Under the pieces are notes generated by a model, which was given only the letters and a program-made list of their open reading frames with translations, was not told the origin of the DNA and searched no databases. Position numbers and translations under genes: made by a program. From an uncultured bacterium (GTDB taxonomy: Bacteria > Cyanobacteriota > Vampirovibrionia > Gastranaerophilales > Gastranaerophilaceae): a stretch of DNA of 64,000 nucleotides. The DNA lies in the NCBI GenBank assembly GCA_902475545.1, contig CABRZP010000003.1, forward strand, positions 1-64,000. Reading direction: 5' to 3'. Positions 25,133 through 33,211 of the stretch are shown in pieces; the first letter of the stretch is position 1, and each line of letters starts with the position of its first letter.

Positions 25133-27535
25133 ATGATAAACAAAGAAAATATTAGGGATTTCTTACAAAATAAGAATTGTGTGATGTTTTTAACATCATT
25201 AATTTTTATGCTTGGAGTTCTGGCATGTTTTTACAATTTTGGAATATTATTTGCCGGAATACTAACCTCTATTGCTATAGCTTTTCTTTTGCTTAAAATT
25301 TTTAGCATTAAACGAATATTATTTTTAATACTAATTTTTTATTCAGCGTATTTTCTGACTTTTTATAAAATAAAAAATTATGATAATTTAGTAACCTTAA
25401 CTCCTTTAAATTCAACATTTACAGGCAGAATTGTCAGCATTCCGAATTCTGCCGACAAAACAAAAACTAAATTTTTTCTTCAGATAGAAAAAGCAGGTAA
25501 GCAAGCAGTAGAAGGTAAAACTCTGGTTACGCTTTCAGGAAGAGAAGAGCAACTTGAAAAATTAAATATCGGTGAAAAAATCACGATTGAGGGGAGTTTA
25601 AGAAAGCCCTTTAATGCAACTAACCCATCTCAATTTGATTACAGTTCATATTTGCGTAATTTCAATACTTTTACGGTTTTATATTCTGATAATGACGAAT
25701 TTAAAATCGTAAAATCAAAACCTGAATTCAAGTGGACATTTCTGAAAAATTTGAATAACACTCGAAACAGAATTCTTAGAACACACTCTAAATACTTAAA
25801 AAGTCCTAATCTCGAGATTTTGGGCGGAATAGTTTTTGGAGATGATGCGGTTGCACCTCCTGACTATATAAGAACTTCCTTTATAAATTCAGGACTGTTA
25901 CATATTCTGGCAGCTTCGGGTATGAATGTTGCGTTTATTTTTACATTCTGGTTTCTTATATTAAAATTTTTGAAAGTTCCGTATAAGCCCAGAGTGTTAT
26001 CAGGCATGTTTATCATAGTTTTGTATACCCTTATGACGGGTCTCGGCCCTTCGGTTGTTCGTGCAGCTTTGATGTTATTGTTTGTTCTTGCCGGAAAATT
26101 AATTGACAGGGACGCTCATAGTATATCTTTATTGTCTTTAGTTGCGGTATTGATGCTCATTTATAACCCTGCATATATCAATAATGTTAGTTTTCAACTG
26201 TCTTTTCTTGTAACTTTCGGTTTGTTGACTACAGCAAATATAATTTCTCAAAAACTTGATAAAATTCCGGATTGGATAAAAGCACCGGTGATAATACCTA
26301 TTGTTGCTCAAATTTGGATAGCACCAATACAAATGTTTTATTTTAATACTTTCAGCTTGTATTCTGTGCTGGCAAATATTTCAACAGTAAGTTTGTTGAG
26401 TGTAATAAGTTTTGGTGGGTTTGTCAGCTCTGTTCTAGCAATATTTAAGTCCATTGCGGATTTTGTTTGCTTGATTTTTGACTTTTTTATGAATTACCTT
26501 TTGAATATTTTGGTTTGGATTTCAGACTTTTTTGCAAATCTTCCGCATTGTCTTCTACAAACGACACATCCTAGTCTTGTTCAGGTAACTCTATATTATG
26601 TAATGTTAATTCTGGTTACATTATTAGTTAAATATGAAAAGTTTAAAGAATCCGTAGCTTCAATACTCGTTGCAACTTGTATACTTCTGGGTACAACTAT
26701 AAATCTGCCCAATAATAATTTAGAAATTATTGCATTCGATGTTCAAAATGCAGATTCGTTTTTGATAAAAACGCCGCAGGATAAATATTTCTTTATTGAT
26801 ACAGGGAAAGCACCGTATAAAAGCGGTAATTCTCAGGCAAAAATTATTATGCTGAAGTACTTAAAAGATAGAGGAATAAAAAATTTAGAAGGCTTAATTG
26901 TCACTCATTTTGATAATGACCATTCAGGAGGTACTGTTGATTTTCTTGAAAATACAAAAGTTAAAACCTTGTATTTGAATTCGCTGGAATCTTCAACTAA
27001 GACTTCAAAAGATATTTTCTACACAGTGAAAAAAATCAACCAACCAGTTAAAATTGTAAGAAATAATGATGTGATTTATAAAGAACCGGAGTTAAAAATT
27101 ACAACATATCGTTCAAAAATCAAAGGAAAAAACGCAAGTAATGATTCTTCAACAATAACTCTTCTTTCTTATAAAGATTTTGATATGCTTTTTATGGGTG
27201 ATGCCGGAGTTAAGTCTTTTAATAAAGTCAAAAACTTCATCCCACATAATGTAGAAGTTTTGAAAGTCGGACATCATGGTGGTCCGAGGGTTACAGATGC
27301 AAATATGCTAAATCATTTGAATAATAAAATATCTTTGATATCAACGGGTATAAATTATTTTGGACACCCGAATAAAGGAACTTTAGATACACTTAGAAAT
27401 ACTGAAATTTTAAGAACAGATTTATTAAATTCTATCAAAATTTCTTCTGATGGAAATTTATATAAAATTTATTCTTATGATTCCCATGACAAAAAATATA
27501 AATTGAAAGAAAAATTTAATTCAAATCCGAATTAA
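25133..27535 (+). CDS. comEC: ComEC/Rec2-family DNA uptake channel
   Basis: An 800-residue polytopic membrane protein. Order: N-terminal helices, an OB-like DUF4131 domain (TGRIVSIPNSADKTKTKF), the competence-domain membrane bundle (HILAASGMNVAFIF; MTGLGPSVVRAALM; NNVSFQLSFLVTFG), and a C-terminal metallo-beta-lactamase domain (THFDNDHSGG near residue 593; KVGHHGG). It transports single-stranded DNA across the inner membrane in transformation, and the last domain is thought to degrade the other strand. All three domains are complete. Confidence 0.95.
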   Translation: MINKENIRDFLQNKNCVMFLTSLIFMLGVLACFYNFGILFAGILTSIAIAFLLLKIFSIKRILFLILIFYSAYFLTFYKIKNYDNLVTLTPLNSTFTGRIVSIPNSADKTKTKFFLQIEKAGKQAVEGKTLVTLSGREEQLEKLNIGEKITIEGSLRKPFNATNPSQFDYSSYLRNFNTFTVLYSDNDEFKIVKSKPEFKWTFLKNLNNTRNRILRTHSKYLKSPNLEILGGIVFGDDAVAPPDYIRTSFINSGLLHILAASGMNVAFIFTFWFLILKFLKVPYKPRVLSGMFIIVLYTLMTGLGPSVVRAALMLLFVLAGKLIDRDAHSISLLSLVAVLMLIYNPAYINNVSFQLSFLVTFGLLTTANIISQKLDKIPDWIKAPVIIPIVAQIWIAPIQMFYFNTFSLYSVLANISTVSLLSVISFGGFVSSVLAIFKSIADFVCLIFDFFMNYLLNILVWISDFFANLPHCLLQTTHPSLVQVTLYYVMLILVTLLVKYEKFKESVASILVATCILLGTTINLPNNNLEIIAFDVQNADSFLIKTPQDKYFFIDTGKAPYKSGNSQAKIIMLKYLKDRGIKNLEGLIVTHFDNDHSGGTVDFLENTKVKTLYLNSLESSTKTSKDIFYTVKKINQPVKIVRNNDVIYKEPELKITTYRSKIKGKNASNDSSTITLLSYKDFDMLFMGDAGVKSFNKVKNFIPHNVEVLKVGHHGGPRVTDANMLNHLNNKISLISTGINYFGHPNKGTLDTLRNTEILRTDLLNSIKISSDGNLYKIYSYDSHDKKYKLKEKFNSNPN

Positions 27536-27549
27536 ACAAATATAAAAAC

Positions 27550-27680
27550 TTGACAAAATTATCGTACAAAATACACTAATTGTTAAGAATGTAAAGTTGG
27601 CACTATGAGCGGGTTTTGACGGTTGAAAATTTTACCTCGACACCAGGGGGACTTGAAATTTTAAATTTTTGTAATATGAT
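27550..27680 (+). promoter_or_regulatory. Two candidate promoters and a long leader before the lytic transglycosylase gene
   Basis: Upstream candidate: TTGACA (27550-27555), 16 bases, TACACT (27572-27577). Downstream candidate: TTGAAA (27653-27658), 16 bases, TATGAT (27675-27680). If the first is used the mRNA leader is about 200 bases, long enough for regulation, but I recognise no riboswitch in it. Confidence 0.45.
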
Positions 27681-27779
27681 AGGTACATAATCACATTCAA
27701 AAAGACGAAAATCTTACTTAAAAATAAGTACCAAAAAGTAGTCTTGGAGAATTTCAATTTACAACTAGAGGATTACATT

Positions 27780-28436
27780 TTGAAAAAATTATTACTATTC
27801 ACTATTGCACTAGTGCTAATGTCTTTTGCCCAAGTGCAAGCAGCCAATGTAAACACAGTGAAGGCGGCGATAGTAAAACATTCTATCGAAATGGGTGTAG
27901 ATCCAGCAATCACACTAAGTATTGCAAAAACAGAATCAGGTTTTAGACACGAAGCAAGAAGCTCTCACGGAGCTGTAGGTGTCTTCCAACTAATGCCTTC
28001 AACAGCAAGAAGAATGGGGTTGAACCCATATTCACTGGATGATAACATTAAAGGCGGCATAATGTACTATAAATCAATGTACAAAATGTTCGGTTCTATG
28101 GAATTAGCATTAGCCGCATATAACGCAGGTCCAGGTAATGTAAAAAAATATCGAGCAGTACCTCCATTCAGTGAAACAAGAAGATTCGTTGCAAAAATCA
28201 TGACTGATTATCGCAACTTCAAAGCTCATCCGGATCCTGCAATGATTGCAGCTAAAAATGGAACTTTAACAGTTGCAACCGGAAACCAATCAATGTCTAA
28301 AGTTGTTGCAAATGCTCCGGCAAAACAGGCTCCGTTACCTGTAGCTAAAATTGAAGAGTCAAGAAAATTGAATGCTGAGCTTATCAAAAACTTACCTATA
28401 GAAGTTGAGTTAAAAACACAATCAGTTGCAATTTAA
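27780..28436 (+). CDS. Secreted lytic transglycosylase (SLT domain)
   Basis: A 218-residue protein beginning at a TTG codon (27780), with AGAGG eight bases before it; from there a signal peptide reads KKLLLFTIALVLMSFAQVQAA. An in-frame ATG 36 bases earlier would spoil the signal peptide. The SLT domain has the catalytic Glu in AKTESGFRH, then GVFQLMPSTARRMG, the repeat-like NIKGGIMYYK, and LALAAYNAGPGNVKKY. It should cleave peptidoglycan glycan strands to give 1,6-anhydro ends. The Ala/Pro/Lys-rich C-terminus is without a known domain. Confidence 0.9.
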   Translation: MKKLLLFTIALVLMSFAQVQAANVNTVKAAIVKHSIEMGVDPAITLSIAKTESGFRHEARSSHGAVGVFQLMPSTARRMGLNPYSLDDNIKGGIMYYKSMYKMFGSMELALAAYNAGPGNVKKYRAVPPFSETRRFVAKIMTDYRNFKAHPDPAMIAAKNGTLTVATGNQSMSKVVANAPAKQAPLPVAKIEESRKLNAELIKNLPIEVELKTQSVAI

Positions 28437-28456
28437 AATTTGACTAACAAAGATTT

Positions 28457-28490
28457 AAAAAAGGGATAAGAAAATTCTTATCCCTTTTTT
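28457..28490. terminator. Bidirectional terminator
   Basis: A perfect 14-bp stem, AAAAAAGGGATAAG and CTTATCCCTTTTTT, with a six-base loop, lies between convergent genes ending at 28436 and 28492. Confidence 0.92.
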
Positions 28491-28491
28491 A

Positions 28492-29337
28492 TTAGATTTT
28501 CCATTTTATAAAGTTAAGCAATATCGCTTCTTTAACTTCACCTCTTGTTTTTATTTTAAAAACTGTTAATCCTAAAATTTTATATTTCTTTTGATCGGTT
28601 AAATGATCCGCTATATTAATATTGTTATCTTCAAAATATTTTTTAGCTTCTTCCATTGCGGCATAGAAATATTTTTTCTGAGATTTCTGAGCAACAATAG
28701 AACCACGTCTTTTTAAATAGTAATAATATGTATCAGGAACCGTTGTTAAACGGTTTAGTGTATGTATAATTTTAGGAGCATAAATAATATCTTCATAATT
28801 AACTCCTACCCTAAAATAAAGACTATGTTCTTTGATTTCAGAGAGTTTATAAATTTTATTCCAAACATATGATTTGTCAGGAATATCACATAACCTGAAT
28901 TTTTCATCGGTATTTTCGGTAGTAGTAGTTTTTTCAAATTTAAGAAATACTTTTTCTTTATAATGCTCGCCTCCAACACGTTTGATACCAGCAACAGCAA
29001 TATCTGCATCATTTTCTTTTGCTGCATTATACAAATTCTCATAAAAATTCAAGTCTACCCAGTCATCTGAATCAACATAACCTATGTATTCACCATTTGC
29101 ATTATTTATACCTGTGTTTCTGGCAGCAGATAAACCTGCATTTTCCTGATTAATAATTCTAATTCTGGAATCTTTCTGTGCATATTCATTAAGAATTTCA
29201 GCGGAATTATCTGTAGAACCATCATTCACACAGATAATTTCAATTTCTTTTAATGTTTGATTGATTAAACTATCCAAGCATTTAGCAAGATATTTTTCTA
29301 TATTATAAACCGGCACTATAATTGAAACTTTATACAT
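28492..29337 (-). CDS. Family 2 glycosyltransferase
   Basis: A 281-residue GT-A enzyme: SIIVPVYNIEKYLAKCLDSL at the N-terminus, ICVNDGSTDNS, and the metal-binding DxD-type motif YVDSDDW. It should transfer a sugar from a nucleotide donor to a surface polysaccharide or lipid; donor and acceptor are unknown. It overlaps the neighbouring paralogue by one base, and the two share the N-terminal half closely, suggesting tandem duplication. Confidence 0.88.
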   Translation of the reverse strand: MYKVSIIVPVYNIEKYLAKCLDSLINQTLKEIEIICVNDGSTDNSAEILNEYAQKDSRIRIINQENAGLSAARNTGINNANGEYIGYVDSDDWVDLNFYENLYNAAKENDADIAVAGIKRVGGEHYKEKVFLKFEKTTTTENTDEKFRLCDIPDKSYVWNKIYKLSEIKEHSLYFRVGVNYEDIIYAPKIIHTLNRLTTVPDTYYYYLKRRGSIVAQKSQKKYFYAAMEEAKKYFEDNNINIADHLTDQKKYKILGLTVFKIKTRGEVKEAILLNFIKWKI

Positions 29338-30314
29338 TATTTATTCCTTCCTAATATTTTTAATACATTAAATTTGAACTTTGCTTTCAAATACTCTATT
29401 CTTAGTTCATTTGATGAATTTTTATCTTCTAACGAATAGTAATTCCACCAGTATTTCATCCCGCTTGATTTTATATAGGTGTATACCTCAGATAATTTTC
29501 CACCATAGGCTTTTTTAGTCTCACTATCTGCTTTTGCATACTGTGTTGTGGTTTTTAAAAGATACCTTCCAAGAATCTTTAATTTCAAAGCTTCGGCAAT
29601 ATCTTCTTTTAGTACAAAGGTTGCAATTGTATAAAAATTTTCAATTGCTGAAAAGTCATTTGTTGGGATTGCACTTTGAGGAGCAGCTTTCCAATGTTTT
29701 CTGTAAACATAAAAATCTTTTTTTATAATTTCAACACTTGAAGCTCTTAGCATAGATTTAACAAACACTATTTGGTCTTCACCGATTTTCGTCGGGCTGA
29801 ATTTAATATCATTGTCAATAAGAAAATCTTTTTTGTAGAATTTGTTCCATGAAACCGTATGAAAAGCAAACAAATTATTGCTATTAAACTTGTTAGGGAA
29901 AAATCTTGCAGTATATTGCAAGGCTTTTATTTTTTTGTTTCTTTCATTAAGGGTTTTTGCACCAAAAATTATTACATCAGGGGTATTTTGAGTTCGTTTT
30001 TCACATTCTTCTAATAAATTTCCGGTGATGTAGTCATCGGCATCTAAAAATCCGATATATTCTCCCTTTGCTGCTTCAATTGCCATATTTCGTGCAGCAT
30101 ACTGCCCAGCTTGCTCTTGATTAATAACAATAATGCGAGAGTCTTTTTGTGAATATTCATTTAAAATATTTGAAGAGTTATCAGTTGAACCATCGTTAAT
30201 ACAAATTATTTCGAAATTTTTATAACTCTGTGCCAAGACACTATCTAAACAATTTGCAATAAATTTTTCAACATTCCACACAGGAATTATTATTGAAAAT
30301 TTAACCTCACTCAT
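29337..30314 (-). CDS. Family 2 glycosyltransferase
   Basis: A 325-residue GT-A enzyme with SIIIPVWNVEKFIANCLDSV, ICINDGSTDNS and FLDADDY. It is the first gene of a two-gene leftward operon with the paralogue at 28492. The longer C-terminal part (residues about 230-325) is helical and basic, probably membrane-associating. Role in surface polysaccharide synthesis is inferred from family only. Confidence 0.88.
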   Translation of the reverse strand: MSEVKFSIIIPVWNVEKFIANCLDSVLAQSYKNFEIICINDGSTDNSSNILNEYSQKDSRIIVINQEQAGQYAARNMAIEAAKGEYIGFLDADDYITGNLLEECEKRTQNTPDVIIFGAKTLNERNKKIKALQYTARFFPNKFNSNNLFAFHTVSWNKFYKKDFLIDNDIKFSPTKIGEDQIVFVKSMLRASSVEIIKKDFYVYRKHWKAAPQSAIPTNDFSAIENFYTIATFVLKEDIAEALKLKILGRYLLKTTTQYAKADSETKKAYGGKLSEVYTYIKSSGMKYWWNYYSLEDKNSSNELRIEYLKAKFKFNVLKILGRNK

Positions 30315-30684
30315 ATCCCCTCCTTGTTAAGCTTTTATGCTTATAATTTTAATAATTTATTACAACCTCTATAATATAATAAACTTGTAAATTGTGTAAC
30401 TGATGAAGTTTTAATACAGAATTAAACATCAAAAATTTTCCAGTAAAAAATAATAAAAATATTTTATTTTTTAAAAGAAAATTTCCAATATAGAAAGGAT
30501 TTTAGCCAACTTTCAAATTTAAAATTTTGACAAAATTTTAAATTTTCCAATTACTGTTAATATTTGTAAAATTATTCAACGGAATTAGTTAAAAAGGATT
30601 ATATTTTTTAACCATTTGTGGTATATATAATTTATACACAAATGAATTATATTAAATTTATAGTTCAGTAGATTGGAGGAAATA
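30315..30684. promoter_or_regulatory. AT-rich intergenic region with a dyad around the GH57 promoter
   Basis: No gene is seen in this 370-base stretch. Near its end CATTTGTG (30613-30620) and CACAAATG (30637-30644) form a perfect 8-bp inverted repeat that encloses TATAAT (30626-30631), about 54 bases before the GH57 ATG. This placement suits a repressor site at the -10 element. Confidence 0.45.
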
Positions 30685-32409
30685 ATGTCAGTAGGTCAAT
30701 TCGTTTTTATGTTACACAGCCACCTGCCATATTACAGAAAAGCTGGGATGTGGCCGTTTGGAGAAGAAAACCTTTATGAATGTATGGCAGAAACATACGT
30801 TCCGCTTCTTAACGCCATATCAGAATTATATGACGAAGGTATTAAAGCTAAGTTAACAGTAGGCATTACTCCAATTCTTGCAGAACAATTAAATGACGAA
30901 CATTTAAAACATGGTTTTGTAGAATATTTAGATTCAAGAATTAAAAGTGTTGCTAAAGATTTGGACAGATATCCTGACCCTGAAGTTCCGCACTCTCAAC
31001 ACTTAAAATATCTTGCTAAATATTACTTTGATTGGTTTAACAATATTAAAGATTCATTCGTAAATAAATACGGTATGGATTTGATTGCAGCTTTCAAAAA
31101 ATATCAGGATTTAGGTTGTATAGAAATTACAACATCAGGTGCAACTCACGGTTTTTCTCCGCTTCTTGCTACTGATAACAACTTGAATGCACAATTCAAA
31201 GTTGGTTCAGATACAACTAAAAAATTCTTTGGTAAAAAAGCAATCGGATGCTGGTTACCTGAATGTGCCTACAGGCAAGGTTATGAATTTATAGGTAAAG
31301 ATGGACAAAAACACTGGAGACCTGCAATTGAAGTTACTTTACAAAATAATGATATTGAATATTTCTTTACTGAATCACATGTAATAGAAGGTGGTAATTC
31401 AATCGGATGCCGCAGAGTTGTTGGTATTTATGGGAATATCGAATATATACCGCTTCCTGATAGAGAGCCGACCGGTTATGATACATATTCAGCATACTGG
31501 TTACCGGATGCACAAGTTGCAGTTATGGGAAGAAATGACAGAGCGGGTTATCAAGTTTGGTCAGCTGCTGATGGGTATCCTGGAGACGGTTGTTTTAGAG
31601 AATTCCACAAAAAAGATGATAAATCAGGCATGAATTACTGGAGAATTACTTCTCCTAAAACTGATTTAGGAGATAAAATGCTTTATGATCCGGTGTTAGC
31701 GTTAAATAAAATTAATGAAAACTCAGATCACTATACTACTATGCTTTATCATTTGATGAATGATTACAAAAATTCTCATAACGGTAAAGAAGGCTTGATT
31801 ATGGTATCATTTGATACTGAATTATTTGGACACTGGTGGTTTGAAGGTATTGAATTTATTAAACAGGTTATTAAAAAATTCCATAATTACCTTCCGCAAG
31901 TTGACAGAATGACTGCAGGTGAATACTTACATGCTCATCCGCCAACAGAAGCTATCCAAATCCCTGAATCTTCTTGGGGTCAAGGCGGACACTTCTATGT
32001 TTGGAATAACCATTTAACCGAATGGATGTGGCCAATTATTCACTCTTGTGAAAAACGTATTACAAGAATTGCTGATAAATATCAGGAAATTCCTGAAGAT
32101 AAGTTACTTCATAGAGCATTAAATCAATTGGCAAGAGAAAATCTGTTATTACAAAGTTCAGATTGGCCGTTCTTGATTACAACATGGCAAGCAAAAGATT
32201 ATGCTACAGATAGATTCAGAGAACATGTGGACAGATTTGAATTTATTGCTGACATGATTGAAAATGGCAATATAAATGATGAAGAATTGAAAAAAATCGA
32301 AAGCATAGATAATTGCTTCGCAGAAATTGACTATAGAGTGTATATGTCAATTGAAGAAGGTGTTATTCCTCAACAATCTAAGAAATTAGCACCTTTATAT
32401 AACGATTAA
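30685..32409 (+). CDS. GH57-family glycoside hydrolase / alpha-glucan branching-type enzyme
   Basis: A 574-residue protein with the five GH57 conserved regions: HSHLPYYRKAGMWPFGEE, ATHGFSPLL, GCWLPECAYRQG (nucleophile Glu near residue 192), SFDTELFGHWWFEG (acid Asp near 376), and SSDWPFLITTWQAKDYATDR. The size and the last two regions fit the branching-enzyme type (1,4-alpha-glucan branching) found in cyanobacteria and thermophiles, rather than the larger amylopullulanases. The ATG at 30685 follows GGAGGAAATA directly. It suggests glycogen storage; no other glycogen genes are in the window. Confidence 0.88.
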   Translation: MSVGQFVFMLHSHLPYYRKAGMWPFGEENLYECMAETYVPLLNAISELYDEGIKAKLTVGITPILAEQLNDEHLKHGFVEYLDSRIKSVAKDLDRYPDPEVPHSQHLKYLAKYYFDWFNNIKDSFVNKYGMDLIAAFKKYQDLGCIEITTSGATHGFSPLLATDNNLNAQFKVGSDTTKKFFGKKAIGCWLPECAYRQGYEFIGKDGQKHWRPAIEVTLQNNDIEYFFTESHVIEGGNSIGCRRVVGIYGNIEYIPLPDREPTGYDTYSAYWLPDAQVAVMGRNDRAGYQVWSAADGYPGDGCFREFHKKDDKSGMNYWRITSPKTDLGDKMLYDPVLALNKINENSDHYTTMLYHLMNDYKNSHNGKEGLIMVSFDTELFGHWWFEGIEFIKQVIKKFHNYLPQVDRMTAGEYLHAHPPTEAIQIPESSWGQGGHFYVWNNHLTEWMWPIIHSCEKRITRIADKYQEIPEDKLLHRALNQLARENLLLQSSDWPFLITTWQAKDYATDRFREHVDRFEFIADMIENGNINDEELKKIESIDNCFAEIDYRVYMSIEEGVIPQQSKKLAPLYND

Positions 32410-33054
32410 TAAAATATTTTTTACAATTCATTTCACAAGCCTTGGCTATAAAGCTAAGGCTTTTTATTTTTAAACAATTCAGGGCAAAGTTTTTTAAGTC
32501 TTCTTGTGAGAGGATAGATTTTAAAAAGCGTTCTATTGTTGAAATGTTACGGAATTCTTTTTGAAACCTTTTTATTGTATTTGGTACATAATCAGCAAAC
32601 CCTAACCAACTATCTATAATATAAGGTTTTGTTCCATTTTGGACATAAACCACTGCGTGCTCATAGCTGTAACCGTCAGGGTGTTCAACTGCTCGAATTA
32701 AACAATCTTTTATCCCATTTAGTTTAGCTGCAATTAATGATAATTCTGCAGATTCACCACAATTTCCTATTTTAAAGTTTTTTATAGAGTTAGAAATATT
32801 TTTATTTTGTCTATAGGTTTAGTAACCTGCTTAATTTTTATATTTGTCAATAATCGTATATATTCTTTTTTACTTTCTAAGTTTTCTATTAATTGTGCAA
32901 ACTCCTCACTATGCTCTAAACAATCCATACGAGTAGATGAAATACGCGGATAGTTTTTGTTAATTTGCCTTGCAATATCATCAGCAAAGCGAATTTCTCT
33001 ATTTATAGAAGTTAAGTTTGATTAAACGGATTTGTCAAAATTGTATTCTTGCAT
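32378..33054 (-). pseudogene. Decayed gene for a Cys-His-Asp (transglutaminase/papain-like) protein
   Basis: The minus strand from an ATG at 33054 (MQEYNFDKSV) meets an in-frame TAA at 33022-33024, continues open to 32782, and then needs one extra A in a short A-run near 32812 to read on as IGNCGESAELSL ... YEHAVVYVQ ... IIDSWLGFAD. The order N-C-G-E, then H-A-V-V-Y, then D-S-W is that of transglutaminase-like or papain-like Cys-His-Asp enzymes. The 3' end runs into the GH57 terminator, so the true C-terminus is probably lost. Two lesions make a pseudogene more likely than a sequencing slip. It lies beside the tRNA-Asp integration site. Confidence 0.6.
32437..32470 (+). terminator. Terminator of the GH57 gene
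   Basis: Stem AAGCCTTgGCT / AGCtAAGGCTT with a four-base loop followed by TTTATTTTT, about 28 bases after the stop codon. Confidence 0.85.
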
Positions 33055-33085
33055 AAAATAATACAGCAAAATTAAAAAAAAGTGC

Positions 33086-33113
33086 TTGCAAAAAAAAAAT
33101 CAGCACGTATAAT
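33086..33113 (+). promoter_or_regulatory. Promoter of tRNA-Asp
   Basis: TTGCAA (33086-33091), 16-base spacer, TATAAT (33108-33113), 20 bases before the tRNA 5' end. Confidence 0.7.
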
Positions 33114-33133
33114 AAAAACATAGCCAAAGATAT

Positions 33134-33211
33134 GGGAGCGTAGCTCAGTTTGGTTAGAGCGCATGCCTGTCACGCATGAGGTCGCGAGTTCGAGCCTCGT
33201 CGTTCCCGCCA
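33134..33211 (+). tRNA. tRNA-Asp(GTC)
   Basis: A complete cloverleaf: acceptor GGGAGCG / CGTTCCC, D-arm TAGCTCAGTTTGGTTAGAGC, anticodon loop CTGTCAC (anticodon GTC), T-loop GTTCGAGCC, discriminator G and encoded CCA. Its 3' end forms the left attachment core of the element to the right, and the gene is restored intact after integration. Confidence 0.96.

Noticed and set aside
27578..27779. Riboswitch (c-di-AMP or c-di-GMP type) before the lytic transglycosylase gene
   Set aside because: Cell wall enzymes often have such leaders, but I could not find the conserved cores of these riboswitches in the leader.
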